From an uncultured Chloroflexota bacterium (GTDB lineage: Bacteria; Chloroflexota; Anaerolineae; Aggregatilineales; Phototrophicaceae), in assembly GCA_937974245.1 (NCBI GenBank), contig CALJKV010000064.1:1-64000 (forward strand): a stretch of 64,000 nt of DNA, read 5' to 3'. Positions 24,555-33,733 of the stretch are shown here, one piece after another; position 1 is the first letter of the stretch, and the number at the start of each line of letters is the position of its first letter. The position numbers and the translations under genes were made by a program. The notes beneath the pieces are model-generated. The model searched no databases and had not been told where the DNA came from. It saw only the letters and a program-made list of their open reading frames with translations.

Positions 24555-25421
24555 TCAGATGGTCGTGAATGCAACGCCCTCTAGTCCTATGATAAGATCA
24601 TCCACGGCGAATTCGTCAGCAATGACACGCATGGTCTCAATCATGAGCGAACGCATTGCGGGCAGGAGGATTTCGGGATCATCTTTGGTCAGCAGAAGAT
24701 CAATAGTCTGGATGAGGGTTAGCGGCTTCTGAGTCATTTCTTGAATACCTTCGTTATACCATTTCACGTCCGGTATCCACAGTCTGTTATAAGCGAACAG
24801 AATATTGAGAATGCTCTTGATATTCGTCATTTGGCGCGTGCGCAAATCAACAATCTGGTGGCGATATGCGGCGGCTTCTGCAAAAAAAACATCGGCAACC
24901 CCGATTTTCCAGCGCCACCACGCCAGTTGCTGTTCGATAATGTTACGGCGCAGGTCCTCGGGGTAATCCTGTATGCGCGTTCTGTATTTCTGCAGGCGGG
25001 GTGCATCGCCAATCGGTACAAGATGTGATACCATCCAGGGGCCGGAGGGATCCTGAGGTAGTTGGTTGGCATCAAGTGCGGTGAAGATTTCGTCTAACCG
25101 ATTCCACGTCTGCCAGATGGTGCAGACTTTGACGCCATCCATGACATACTCAAGATAAAGCGCTTTGTCCGGCTCTAACGATTCGCGCATGAGTTTTGCA
25201 TCACGACTTAAAGACTCAATCCACGTTTTGTAGATAGGGACATCCTGCAATTCACCCATCCAGAACGGGATTTCACAGTCGGAAAATTGGTCAGCGCGAC
25301 CCCGTGCAACTGATCCCGATACAGCGGCTTCATCATATAAAGAGGTAGGGCAAGCCTCGATCAGCCTCATGGCGTAGGTAAACAGTATTTGACTATGTCG
25401 AGTTGCGTGGCTAGGGAGCAT
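24555..25421 (-). CDS. Nucleotidyltransferase-fold protein
   Basis: A 288-residue protein whose N terminus carries the polymerase-beta-type nucleotidyltransferase motif GSVARGRADQFSDCEI (about residues 36-51), i.e. G-S followed eleven residues later by the acidic pair D-x-E. The remaining 230 residues are helical with several Trp, resembling proteins with aminoglycoside nucleotidyltransferase- or DUF4037-type helical extensions. It may transfer AMP or another nucleotide to a small molecule or protein, but the acceptor is unknown. AAGGGA precedes the ATG. Unlike MNT/HEPN toxin systems, no short HEPN partner lies beside it. Confidence 0.62.
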   Translation of the reverse strand: MLPSHATRHSQILFTYAMRLIEACPTSLYDEAAVSGSVARGRADQFSDCEIPFWMGELQDVPIYKTWIESLSRDAKLMRESLEPDKALYLEYVMDGVKVCTIWQTWNRLDEIFTALDANQLPQDPSGPWMVSHLVPIGDAPRLQKYRTRIQDYPEDLRRNIIEQQLAWWRWKIGVADVFFAEAAAYRHQIVDLRTRQMTNIKSILNILFAYNRLWIPDVKWYNEGIQEMTQKPLTLIQTIDLLLTKDDPEILLPAMRSLMIETMRVIADEFAVDDLIIGLEGVAFTTI

Positions 25422-25555
25422 TGCGTCCCTTCTGTTCCTTCTACTTGGAATAGACGGAGTATGGTAGTGATATGTTGGGTTGGAATGCCTGTCTGGCCGG
25501 GCAATCTTTCATCCAATCCTGCACGACCATCCCCTGTGATCGACCGGATACGACC

Positions 25556-25786
25556 CTAAAACGATAAACCATCGTCCTCACGGATTATTTCGACTGTGCC
25601 ATCATTCAGACCCCGCCGCAGCGCATCGGTATCCAGGTCAACGATGCCTTTGCCGGCGATAGTGATGTATTGGCTGTCCGCGCTAATCACACTGCCTTTG
25701 GCGAGTAATTTGCCGTATTCCAGCACGGTGACATACTCTCCCAGGCGGGGGAGTCGGTGGCGTTCTAACCGGCGTAACAAACTCAT
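25556..25786 (-). CDS. Small hypothetical protein (76 aa)
   Basis: Not recognised. The sequence is basic at the N terminus and then beta-rich (YVTVLEYGKLLAKGSVISADSQYITIAGKGIVDLD), suggesting a small beta-barrel or OB-like fold. It lies 57 bases downstream of the folC-like gene on the same strand and is likely co-transcribed. Codon use appears normal for the region. Confidence 0.5.
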   Translation of the reverse strand: MSLLRRLERHRLPRLGEYVTVLEYGKLLAKGSVISADSQYITIAGKGIVDLDTDALRRGLNDGTVEIIREDDGLSF

Positions 25787-25843
25787 TTCGCACGCTTCCC
25801 GTCTTCAGTTACGTAAATCCCCTCAAGCATACCATAAACCCGC

Positions 25844-27205
25844 TCAGATTGTCTCATACGAGTGCCCCCACAGCGCCGCAGCGTCCGCCAGAATTGACTG
25901 TGTCCCGGCAATCAAAATCGTCCCCGTTGTGCCAACAAACTCCTTTGCCTGATCTACGGCTTCAACCAGGGTGGGCAGATAGCGGACATCCGGGTTATGT
26001 TCACGAGCGAGAGATGTCGCCGCCGACGAGTCCGGGAAGTGCAGAATCGGGTTGCGGGTGGTTTGTGTCAGGATGAGACGGTGACACGTTTTGCCCATAA
26101 CGGCATACACACCGGGATAGTCTTTGTCATCCGGCACGGCCACAATCCCGACGACTGGTGAGGCGAGATCATCCCGCACACTTTCGACAAATGCCGCTGC
26201 TGACTCAGCATTAATCGCGCCATCTATGAAAATGAGTGGTTTCTCCTGGAGTTTCTGGCAGCGCCCCGGCCAGGTGACATCGGCCAGCCCGGCGCGGATA
26301 TGTTCCACATATTCCGGTGAACCGTGCGGAAGCCCTGCCAACCGTCCGTGAATGTTGCCCGCCGCGATGACTGCCAGCGTAGCGTTTAACGCCTGATAAC
26401 GCCCCCGCAGTGACAGCGTAACATCACCGTACCGACTCAAATTAAGCCGGATTCCGTTATCCGCCGGGCCGGTGTATTGTGCGATTTCTCCCGGGGAAAT
26501 CCAATTGAACTCGGCGTTTTGCATGTCCGCCTCGGTGCGCAGCATATCCAGCACTTCCTGCGGTTGCGACACACTATAGGCGTAACTGTAGGGCTTGATG
26601 ATGCCTGCTTTATGCCAGGCAATACGGGCAAGCGTTGGCCCCAGATAGTCCGGGTGTTCCAGCATGATCGGCGTGAATAGTGAAAGTTTATTCGGCACCA
26701 GGGCGATATCATCAAAACGTCCGCCACGTCCGACTTCCACGACTGCCACTGTGATTCCCTGCTCGTCAAACCATTGCAAGGCCACCGCCAGAAAAATCCC
26801 CTGTGGGCTGAAGTAGGTTATTTCCGGAAGCGATTCTTCAATTTTGTCAATCTCAGGCGCGAGATGGGAGAGAATACGCAGGAAATCCGACTGGGGGATC
26901 ATCTGGCCGTTGATGCGAATCCGTTCGCGCCAACTGACCAGGTGTGGGCTGGTCATCATCCCGACCCGATGGCCCAGGTGTTGCAGCAGCTTGGCGGTGA
27001 TAACCGTCGTCGAACCCTTGCCTTTACTGCCGGTAACAACCGCGTACTCGCGGGGCGCTGCCAGCAGGTTATGTGCCAGCAGCAGGCGGGTCGTGGGGCT
27101 GGTGTTGCGACTGTGCTCGTCCAGCCCGCGATCCATACCGCGCAGTTTCCGCAGTGACCGGAAGATATAGGTGATGGCCTGTTCTTCTGTCGTAAAACGC
27201 AGCAT
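25844..27205 (-). CDS. folC: Folylpolyglutamate synthase / Mur-ligase family protein
   Basis: A 453-residue ATP-dependent ligase. The Mur-ligase ATP loop GSKGKGSTT, the MTSPHLVSWRERIRING block (folate and substrate loop of FolC), VVEVGRGGRFDD and a later WPGRCQ segment are present. FolC adds glutamates to folate; some members also make dihydrofolate. The C-terminal domain (about 300-453) with FIDGAINAESA is as expected, with Asn replacing His in the usual DGAHN, which is worth noting as a possible change in specificity. Length is typical. Second gene of the unit with the small protein downstream; start preceded by a GGGG stretch. Confidence 0.85.
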   Translation of the reverse strand: MLRFTTEEQAITYIFRSLRKLRGMDRGLDEHSRNTSPTTRLLLAHNLLAAPREYAVVTGSKGKGSTTVITAKLLQHLGHRVGMMTSPHLVSWRERIRINGQMIPQSDFLRILSHLAPEIDKIEESLPEITYFSPQGIFLAVALQWFDEQGITVAVVEVGRGGRFDDIALVPNKLSLFTPIMLEHPDYLGPTLARIAWHKAGIIKPYSYAYSVSQPQEVLDMLRTEADMQNAEFNWISPGEIAQYTGPADNGIRLNLSRYGDVTLSLRGRYQALNATLAVIAAGNIHGRLAGLPHGSPEYVEHIRAGLADVTWPGRCQKLQEKPLIFIDGAINAESAAAFVESVRDDLASPVVGIVAVPDDKDYPGVYAVMGKTCHRLILTQTTRNPILHFPDSSAATSLAREHNPDVRYLPTLVEAVDQAKEFVGTTGTILIAGTQSILADAAALWGHSYETI

Positions 27206-27234
27206 ATTTATGCCCCTTACGGTAGTAACACCGG

Positions 27235-29118
27235 CTAGCGCAGTTCGAGGTGGGCGGCGGCTAACTGCCCCCAGATCGAAGTCGGGTCGTCACTCCATAA
27301 GGTGAAATAGGCCTGACGCGCATCGTCACGGGTACCCATCAGATCGTAGCTGAAGGCCTGTAAGAAACGCGCTGAAGAATCGAGCGGCACGCCGGGGTTT
27401 TCCTGCATCAGGTTGTCCAGCTGGCCCAGTACCGAGCCAGGGGCGTTCGTATCCAGCAGCATCGGCCATGAGCCTGGCGGTGGCATGAGTTTCACAGGGC
27501 GTTCGGACACCCGTTGGAAAGAGGACGGTGGGTCAATAGCTTCGGCTGTATAGGTCTCGCGGGAAAGTGGGGCGAACGCCCACCAGTAGTCGTAGCCATC
27601 GAATATCAGGCGAACCGCCTGCCGGTCAAACTGGCCGACTGCGGAGAGTGTCACCACATCACCTACAATGAAGCCTCGCATCTCCAACTGGTCACGGACC
27701 GGCAAATCGCGGCGCAGTGGGGCCTGTGTGAACTGGCGGGCCAGCACCTCATCTACCTTACAGACCCCGTACAGGGTTGCGTGTTGCAGGGCAGCACAGA
27801 TTGTCAGTGGTGTTGTATTGGATTGGGCGGCGACTTCCTGGAAGGCGGCAACCTGCCCGGCCAACCATGACCCCGGTTCCGCCGTTCCCGCCAGTCGTTC
27901 AACCTGACCGAGCGCCAGGTCGGCCCGACCTTCCAGCACACGCAGCAGCGCGACCGTCATCGCGGCCCGGTCTATCGCGGCCCGGTCATTTACGGTAGCC
28001 GTTTGGATTAATTCTTCAATCGTGCTGACAGCGTCCTCAACCGGTAGTTCAAAAAATGGTTCGGCCTGATACAGCCGGCAGCCTGTTGAATCCTGTAAGC
28101 GAAACTCACCCGGTTCGGCGCTGGGACGGAAGAAGTTAAATGTCCACGCCCAGGTGACGTTTCGTTCTCCCAGGCAGCCCCACTCTGGTGATTCAATCTG
28201 GTATTCGAGTACGGTGAAACTGCTGCCCTCACGCGGCCATTCGACCAGTTCACCGACCCGGATCGTCTGCCCTGGCAGGACCAGGCTGGTGATGGCCTGA
28301 CCGCGCCAGCCGAAAACCCGGTATTCCCGGTTGACGCTACCCGCATAGTTTACGGTCAGCACGAATTCTTCCAGGCGATCATCATCCACATCGCCCAATC
28401 GTTCGAGATTAATCTGTTCAATCGCGTTGAAAGGTGCCGCCGGAACCCCTTCCGCACCATTCAGGACAGTAAAGTTGGTTCCTTGCTGGCGGGCAGGCAT
28501 GTAGTCATCGTACAGAACAGCATCGGCTGTTGTAGCATCTGCCGGGTAGCGGATATGCACCAGCGCGTCCCGCGTCTCCGTGCCTGCCAGATTGAAAGGC
28601 ATTATTGTCAGGGAAAAATCGGCGGCGGTGACGGTGTTAAAGACTTCAAACGACGCCCCGGATTCGCTTAACAGCGCGGCTATAAACGGGCGCACTACTC
28701 CACGCATATCTACCATTCCGCGCGGCGCGGCCAGCATCGCCCGGAGAAGTTGCTCGCGTTGTTCTGGTCGGCGCGGCGCATTCGGGAAACGCTCGGCCAG
28801 TTCAAGTTGTAACAGACGAATGACCCGTCCGCGTTCGCTTTCCCCGGCAGCCAACCGCCGCACTTGTTCCAGCAGCACGTTCACGAGAGCCATCTCGTCC
28901 CAGCGACGCAGCGCATAACGCTCCTGGGGGGCAGACGGCACGGCAATCACCGGGCTGAGCAGTGGCTGTGGCGTGTTGGTAGCAAAGGCCAGCGGCGGCG
29001 GTGGAGGTGTATTTGTCGTAAATCCAGGTGGGTTTTGCTGGGCCGTAATGGGCATGGCAGCGGCCAGCAGCAGAATGGCGACCAGGCATAACCATCCAAA
29101 CAAATACCGGAAGCGCAT
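27235..29118 (-). CDS. Large secreted protein, unknown
   Basis: A 627-residue extracytoplasmic protein. It has a signal peptide (about 1-26, ending TAQ), a Pro/Thr-rich linker (about 27-65), then a long globular part. An LGDVDDDRLEEFVL segment (about residue 240) recalls Asp-rich calcium-binding repeats of the FG-GAP/VCBS kind, and the last third is helical like TPR repeats. No lipobox cysteine is visible. AGGGGAG lies before the ATG. Not assigned to any family; it is directly upstream of folC on the same strand (30 bases), so they may share a transcript. Confidence 0.6.
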   Translation of the reverse strand: MRFRYLFGWLCLVAILLLAAAMPITAQQNPPGFTTNTPPPPPLAFATNTPQPLLSPVIAVPSAPQERYALRRWDEMALVNVLLEQVRRLAAGESERGRVIRLLQLELAERFPNAPRRPEQREQLLRAMLAAPRGMVDMRGVVRPFIAALLSESGASFEVFNTVTAADFSLTIMPFNLAGTETRDALVHIRYPADATTADAVLYDDYMPARQQGTNFTVLNGAEGVPAAPFNAIEQINLERLGDVDDDRLEEFVLTVNYAGSVNREYRVFGWRGQAITSLVLPGQTIRVGELVEWPREGSSFTVLEYQIESPEWGCLGERNVTWAWTFNFFRPSAEPGEFRLQDSTGCRLYQAEPFFELPVEDAVSTIEELIQTATVNDRAAIDRAAMTVALLRVLEGRADLALGQVERLAGTAEPGSWLAGQVAAFQEVAAQSNTTPLTICAALQHATLYGVCKVDEVLARQFTQAPLRRDLPVRDQLEMRGFIVGDVVTLSAVGQFDRQAVRLIFDGYDYWWAFAPLSRETYTAEAIDPPSSFQRVSERPVKLMPPPGSWPMLLDTNAPGSVLGQLDNLMQENPGVPLDSSARFLQAFSYDLMGTRDDARQAYFTLWSDDPTSIWGQLAAAHLELR

Positions 29119-29240
29119 GATGTATTCTCCCCTTTGAACGGTAATGCCAGTAGTTTAGCACATTAGCAATCGGAAAACCGCCAGAAAGACGACTCAGGAG
29201 CAATGAGCATTGTCAGTGGTGATAATCGTCCTGTGGAAAC

Positions 29241-29263
29241 AAAAAAGAGGCTGTCGCCCCTTT
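29241..29263 (-). terminator. Terminator after the FHA gene
   Basis: On the minus strand AAAGGGGC pairs imperfectly with GCCTCTTT (one mismatch, six-base loop) and runs into TTTTTTG. It lies 27 bases after the FHA gene stop and before the large secreted protein gene. Confidence 0.5.
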
Positions 29264-29289
29264 AAAAAACCCATTCCAGATGAATACAA

Positions 29290-29757
29290 TCATCCGCGAA
29301 TGAAACTCACATGCAGTACAAGATGGCCCAGGCGCAGGTCATCCCCGTCCCTCAGGATACGTGGTTGGTTTGGTACGAGCCGTTGCCCATTGAGGTACGA
29401 ACCGTTATGGCTGCCCAGGTCAACGATGTTCAACGCACCATCCCGTTTGACAATGACGATGTGGCGGCGTGATACCCCTTTGTCCTGTGCATCATAGGGC
29501 TCCAGGTCAATATCGGGGATTTCGTTAGAATCCGGGTCACGGCGGCCAAGCACCAGCTCTTCAATCGAGTTGGCGTCGTAAACGAAGGCTTCTTTTGCCC
29601 CACGTACCTTCAGCACCAGGTTCGTGCGATCCCCAAAACGCGCCGAACCCCATCGCGGCTCGTTTTCTTCGGTATCGGTATCGCCCAATGCCCGTGTGGA
29701 TACATTCCGCAAGGCAGCATCCTGTAAATCATCCTGGGGTTCTTGATTGTCGGTCAC
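29290..29757 (-). CDS. FHA-domain protein
   Basis: A single-domain phosphothreonine-binding FHA protein of about 155 residues. FHA motifs: LGRRDPDSNEIPDIDL, KGVSRRHIV, DLGSHNGSYLNG and the RDGDDLRLGHLVLHV end, nearly the same as in the zinc-ribbon FHA protein at 19404. The N-terminal 50 residues are charged and disordered-looking. The start is ambiguous: GTG 29766 lacks a ribosome site, whereas GTG 29757 follows GGGTG by six bases, so I give 29757. It stands alone, flanked by its terminator and a 650-base gap before ftsH. Confidence 0.82.
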   Translation of the reverse strand: MTDNQEPQDDLQDAALRNVSTRALGDTDTEENEPRWGSARFGDRTNLVLKVRGAKEAFVYDANSIEELVLGRRDPDSNEIPDIDLEPYDAQDKGVSRRHIVIVKRDGALNIVDLGSHNGSYLNGQRLVPNQPRILRDGDDLRLGHLVLHVSFIRG

Positions 29758-29766
29758 TTTGTTCAC

Positions 29767-30344
29767 CCGTAAATCAATATTGGTATTTTGTTTGTCCGTC
29801 GTCTCCGCACCTGGAAATCCTTTAAGCGTGGTGCGAACATTATCGCACGGAAGTGTTGTGGTGCAGGTTAATCATTACAATATACCTCAAAATTAGCAGA
29901 GATTGTTGAAGTTAGCTGACCACAAACTTCATTGTAGCAAATTTTCCAGCAAGTGATGAGAGATAGTACCAATGATTAATATGTTCATTGTATCATTCTT
30001 TGGAGGACTAACCACAAAATCGGGCACAAAGTTAGAAAATACAACCTTTCTCAGCCTGCTCCGTCACATTGATAGATGATACTAAAGATGTTTTACAGCT
30101 ATGGATAGCGGGCTTCAAGCCCTGCGCTTCCCTCCAACAATCGGTGATTGTCGCTTCAAACGCTCCATTGGATTATGACCAGCGGGAACTGTTTTCTCAT
30201 AGGGTGTTTATATTCATCTTATTGACCTCTGATGCTTTGCCCGTTATTATCGAATTGTGTCGTATTTAAGCAACAGTTACCTACCCCTGTTTTTCTCCTG
30301 AATCCTGTTTGTGGGAAAAGTAGTGTGTTTTGACGAGCGTGGAT
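29767..30344. other. Non-coding gap before ftsH
   Basis: About 580 bases, AT-rich (notably 29870-30060). A short frame at 30069-30269 lacks a ribosome site and any family-like pattern. A weak inverted repeat CAATG...TCATTG lies at about 29970-29990. No RNA gene was recognised. Confidence 0.5.
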
Positions 30345-30373
30345 TATAATCTGGGTATCGTAGAGCTACGATA
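30345..30373 (+). promoter_or_regulatory. Candidate ftsH promoter with palindromic operator
   Basis: A perfect -10 TATAAT (30345-30350) is followed by TATCGTAG (30356-30363) and CTACGATA (30366-30373), a perfect eight-base inverted repeat with a two-base spacer that would straddle the transcription start. This is a typical place for a repressor. No good -35 is seen. Confidence 0.5.
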
Positions 30374-30424
30374 GAAAGGAAAAAGGCGCATCTACCGGCA
30401 GACCGGTTTTGGCCGCCGTTTCTC

Positions 30425-32335
30425 GTGAATAACAAACCATCCAATGAATCTCCCAACAACAACTCCCCCCTGCCGAACCGGAACGCCCAGCGTTTCTGGT
30501 TGATTCTAGGCGCGGTGGTGTTGGTTCTGTTTCTGTTCGCTTTCGCCACACCCAGTAACTTTTCATCCGACAACCGCCTTACTTTAGATCGTTTCTCCCA
30601 GGATATCATTCAAGGCTCAGTAGCCGAAATCCAAGTCTATGGCGGACAGGATGTTGTCATCATCTATAAAGATGGCACCCGCGCGACCTATTACAAAGAG
30701 CGCGAAACCAACCTGTTCGATGCGCTCCAGACTTTCGGCGTATCGAGGACCGATATTGCCGGGATCACCTATTCCGAAGAGCAGGGTGATAACACTTTCG
30801 GCATATTGTTCCAGGTGTTTGCCGCCATTATCCCCACACTGCTGATTATCTGGTTATTGTGGCGCATGATGCGTTCGGTACGTTCCGGACAGGATCAGGC
30901 ACTGAGTTTTGGCCGCAGCCGCGCCCGTGTAACCCGTGACATGGAACGCCCTCAGGTGACGTTTAGCGATGTGGCTGGGGCGGAAGAAGCCAAAGAAGAA
31001 CTGAAAGAAATCGTTGAGTTTCTCAAAGAGCCGGAAAAGTTCATCCGCCTGGGGGCGCGTATCCCCAAAGGTGTCCTGATGATTGGCCCGCCAGGAACCG
31101 GCAAGACGCTCATGGCACGGGCAGTGGCCGGGGAAGCCGCTGTACCGTTCTTCAGTATCTCTGGGTCGGAATTTGTGGAAATGTTTGTCGGCGTCGGCGC
31201 ATCCCGCGTGCGTGATCTGTTTGAACGTGCCAAAGCCGAAGCTCCCGCCATCATCTTTGTGGACGAAATTGACGCTGTAGGGCGGCATCGTGGCGCGGGG
31301 TTGGGTGGCGGTCATGACGAACGTGAACAAACGCTCAACCAGATTCTGGTCGAAATGGATGGGTTTGAGACCGGCACGAACCTGATTATCATGGCGGCCA
31401 CCAATCGCCCGGACATCCTCGACCCGGCGCTGCTGCGTCCTGGCCGCTTTGACCGCAAAGTGGTGATGGATAACCCTGACGTGAAAGGCCGAGAGGAAAT
31501 TCTCAAGGTGCATGTGAAGGGCAAGCCACTGGCGAATGATGCTGACCTGGAATCGATGGCGAAAATCACTGCTGGTTTTTCTGGCGCTGACCTGGAAAAC
31601 CTGATTAACGAGGCGGCTATCCTGACTGCCCGGCGCAACAAAAAGGCCATCGGGATGAGCGAACTCCAGGAGAGTATGGAGCGCGTCATCATGGGGCCGG
31701 AGCGCAAGACTCGTGTGATTACCGACGACGAAAAGCTCAAGACCGCCTACCATGAAGCGGGACATGCGATTTTAGGGCATCTGCTGGAAAACGCGGACGC
31801 CGTTCACAAGATTACCATCATCCCGCGGGGGCGTGCCGGGGGCTATGTCCTTTCGCTGCCGGAAGATGGCCTGTACCGCACTCGTGAATGGTTTGAAGAC
31901 CGGATCGCGATGGGTATGGGGGGCCGGGCGGCGGAAGATATTGTCTTCAACCAGTTCACCACTGGCGCCAGCAGTGACTTGCAACAGGCAACCGGGATGG
32001 CGCGGGCGATGATTACGCAGTACGGTATGAGCGACGCGCTGGGGCCGCGCACCTTTGGCAGCGGCAGTGGGGCGGTGTTCCTGGGGCGTGAGATGTACGA
32101 GCAGCGCGACTATAGTGAACACGTCGCTGAAGAGATTGATAAGGAAGTCCTGCGTATCGTGCGGACCGCCTATGACCGGGCAAAGAACATCCTGTCAGAG
32201 AATCGCAACCGGCTGGATGAGCTGGCGCGGGTGTTGATCGAACAGGAAACGCTGGATCGGACTGGCTTTGAGGCCATTATGAACACCGCGCTCAACGGCG
32301 CCCTCCCGGCACTTGAAGACCAATCCGAAGCATAA
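30425..32335 (+). CDS. ftsH: ATP-dependent zinc metalloprotease
   Basis: A 636-residue membrane AAA+ protease that degrades membrane and regulatory proteins. Two membrane helices (about 22-42 and 115-135) flank the small extracytoplasmic FtsH domain. Walker A GPPGTGKT, Walker B IIFVDEIDAVG, the pore loop FVEMFVG, the second region of homology with ATNRPDILDPALLRPGRFDR, and the zinc site HEAGH (in AYHEAGHAILGH) are all present, with a distal Asp ligand expected near SSDLQQAT. The GTG at 30425 is the only in-frame start candidate ahead of the first helix; it has no evident ribosome site and a small ACCGG/CCGGT hairpin just upstream (30394-30407). Confidence 0.96.
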   Translation: MNNKPSNESPNNNSPLPNRNAQRFWLILGAVVLVLFLFAFATPSNFSSDNRLTLDRFSQDIIQGSVAEIQVYGGQDVVIIYKDGTRATYYKERETNLFDALQTFGVSRTDIAGITYSEEQGDNTFGILFQVFAAIIPTLLIIWLLWRMMRSVRSGQDQALSFGRSRARVTRDMERPQVTFSDVAGAEEAKEELKEIVEFLKEPEKFIRLGARIPKGVLMIGPPGTGKTLMARAVAGEAAVPFFSISGSEFVEMFVGVGASRVRDLFERAKAEAPAIIFVDEIDAVGRHRGAGLGGGHDEREQTLNQILVEMDGFETGTNLIIMAATNRPDILDPALLRPGRFDRKVVMDNPDVKGREEILKVHVKGKPLANDADLESMAKITAGFSGADLENLINEAAILTARRNKKAIGMSELQESMERVIMGPERKTRVITDDEKLKTAYHEAGHAILGHLLENADAVHKITIIPRGRAGGYVLSLPEDGLYRTREWFEDRIAMGMGGRAAEDIVFNQFTTGASSDLQQATGMARAMITQYGMSDALGPRTFGSGSGAVFLGREMYEQRDYSEHVAEEIDKEVLRIVRTAYDRAKNILSENRNRLDELARVLIEQETLDRTGFEAIMNTALNGALPALEDQSEA

Positions 32336-32357
32336 CCTCAACAGGCTGTGAAAATGA

Positions 32358-32390
32358 AGCGCCCCAGACCGGATAATCTGGGGCGTTTTC
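32358..32390 (+). terminator. Terminator of ftsH
   Basis: CGCCCCAGA (32360-32368) pairs with TCTGGGGCG (32377-32385), extended by AA/TT, loop of eight, followed by TTTTCGTTT. On the minus strand CTTCATTTTC follows, so it may also stop the phosphoribosyltransferase transcript. Confidence 0.8.
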
Positions 32391-32414
32391 GTTTGGCAGT
32401 GAACAGGATGCGGC

Positions 32415-32966
32415 CTATTCTATCCACACCGGCAGATGGCCGAGCGCAATTATGTTCGACCAGGTGGCGCGATCTCCTTCGGTGAAGATGGCTGCTTCGG
32501 CCACGATGTTCGCCCCTGCCTTCCCCAGGATCAGGCGCATTCCCTGAAGTGTGCTACCGGTGGAAATCACATCATCTATGAGGACGACCCGTTTGCCTTT
32601 GACCAGTACCCGGTCTTTTTCATCCAGGAACAGGGTTTGCGGTGTGCCGGTGGTAATGCTCAACGTTTCCGATTGCAGCGCGTCGCCCATATAGGGCTTG
32701 TATGACTTGCGCAAGACAACATAGGGGATCAGATTCATCTCTTCAGAAAGGGCATAAGCCAGTGGAATACTTTTGGCCTCGGCAGTCACCAGTGCATCTG
32801 GTTGGTATGCCATCAGCATCGGCGCGAGTTCCCGACTGGCCGCCTGTACCAGTTCGGTATCCCCTAAAATGTTCAGAATCGCGATTTTGACGCCCGGCTT
32901 AATCTCAAATAGACGCAGGTCACGTTTTACCCCAGCGACCTGTACGGGGTGTGTTTCGTAGGCCAT
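32415..32966 (-). CDS. apt: Purine phosphoribosyltransferase (adenine PRT-like)
   Basis: A 183-residue type I phosphoribosyltransferase. The PRPP-binding motif VVLIDDVISTGSTL is intact (about residues 124-137), the flexible loop region RKSYKPYMGDAL and the N-terminal hood FEIKPGVKIAIL are as in adenine and xanthine enzymes. It would salvage purine bases to nucleotides. The ATG at 32966 has GAGGTG seven bases upstream; the more distal ATG at 32978 overlaps that ribosome site. Base specificity (adenine versus xanthine/guanine) cannot be fixed by eye, so the symbol is provisional. Confidence 0.8.
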   Translation of the reverse strand: MAYETHPVQVAGVKRDLRLFEIKPGVKIAILNILGDTELVQAASRELAPMLMAYQPDALVTAEAKSIPLAYALSEEMNLIPYVVLRKSYKPYMGDALQSETLSITTGTPQTLFLDEKDRVLVKGKRVVLIDDVISTGSTLQGMRLILGKAGANIVAEAAIFTEGDRATWSNIIALGHLPVWIE

Positions 32967-32994
32967 GTGGCACCTCATTTAACAGAAAAAACAA

Positions 32995-33024
32995 ACAGCA
33001 TCCAGGAATTATAGCGGATGCTGT
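32995..33024 (-). terminator. Terminator between yceI and apt
   Basis: ACAGCATCC (32995-33003) pairs with GGATGCTGT (33016-33024), nine perfect pairs with a 12-base loop. Minus strand continues TTGTTTTTTCTG, plus strand CTATTTTTC, so it is bidirectional in form; it would end the yceI message. The loop contains TATAAT on the minus strand, a possible -10 for apt. Confidence 0.6.
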
Positions 33025-33071
33025 CTATTTTTCGAGCTTGTGCCGGGTCAAAAACGCACTTGTCGCCTACT

Positions 33072-33620
33072 TTATGCCGGGACTGCTTCCGCCACCCGAA
33101 TCGCTTCCAGGTCAAGACTGATCCTGACATCTTTGCTCACCAGCCAACCGCCGGTTTCGAGAGCCATGTTCCAGGTCAGGCCGAAGTCCTCACGATTGAT
33201 GGTGACACTGCCAGAGAACCCGGCGCGTTCGTCACCCCAGGGGCTTTTAGCCACGCCCAGCAGGTCAGCATCCAGCACCACCGGGCGCGTCACGTCACGG
33301 ATTGTCAGGTTGCCGGTGATCTTAGCACTGTTTCCGTCAGCGCTGGGTTCGACTTTCGTACTCTTGAAGGTGATCGTCGGGTACTGCTCGACATTCAGGA
33401 AGTCGGGGCTTTTCAGGTGGTTGTCGCGGTCTGTTACGCCGGTTGTGGTCATCGAACGAGTGTCAATCACCGCTTCTACCGAAGCCGCCGCCGGGTTTTC
33501 CGGGTCGTATTCCAGTGTGCCAGTGACACTGGTAAAGCCGCCACGCACGGTGGTAATCATCATGTGCCGGGCAGCGAAGGTCGCTGCGGTGTGGGTCGGG
33601 TCAAAATTCCAGGTTGCCAT
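33072..33620 (-). CDS. YceI-family lipid-binding protein
   Basis: A 182-residue lipocalin-like protein. Typical YceI segments are the start WNFDPTHTAATFAARHMMITTVRGGF, the EAVIDTRSMTT turn and the strand block FKSTKVEPS ... ITGNLTIRDVTRPV, ending in FGLTWN. The family binds isoprenoids or related lipids and is often stress-induced. Here it has no signal peptide, so it is probably cytoplasmic. GGAGGATAA lies before the ATG. Two identical palindromes lie upstream, one only 38 bases before the ATG; the adjacent TetR gene is the likely regulator. Confidence 0.88.
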   Translation of the reverse strand: MATWNFDPTHTAATFAARHMMITTVRGGFTSVTGTLEYDPENPAAASVEAVIDTRSMTTTGVTDRDNHLKSPDFLNVEQYPTITFKSTKVEPSADGNSAKITGNLTIRDVTRPVVLDADLLGVAKSPWGDERAGFSGSVTINREDFGLTWNMALETGGWLVSKDVRISLDLEAIRVAEAVPA

Positions 33621-33657
33621 CAGGGATTATCCTCCATAGGTCAGGTACTTTGGCATT

Positions 33658-33677
33658 AAACGGACTACAGTCCGTTT
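33658..33677. promoter_or_regulatory. TetR-type operator, yceI-proximal
   Basis: AAACGGACT and AGTCCGTTT (nine-base perfect arms, two-base spacer AC) form a palindrome 38 bases upstream of the yceI ATG. The identical 20-base site occurs 76 bases further up. Symmetry and size match operators of TetR dimers. Confidence 0.75.
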
Positions 33678-33733
33678 GTTACTTCCAAAAAGATACCATA
33701 GTTATTCCCAAAAATCCATTAAAGGAGGATTAG

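Noticed and set aside
24555..25421. MNT-HEPN toxin-antitoxin pair
   Set aside because: The nucleotidyltransferase has no HEPN-like neighbour and is longer than the antitoxin type.
30069..30269. 66-codon frame before ftsH
   Set aside because: No ribosome site, unlike any family, and it lies in AT-rich non-coding sequence.
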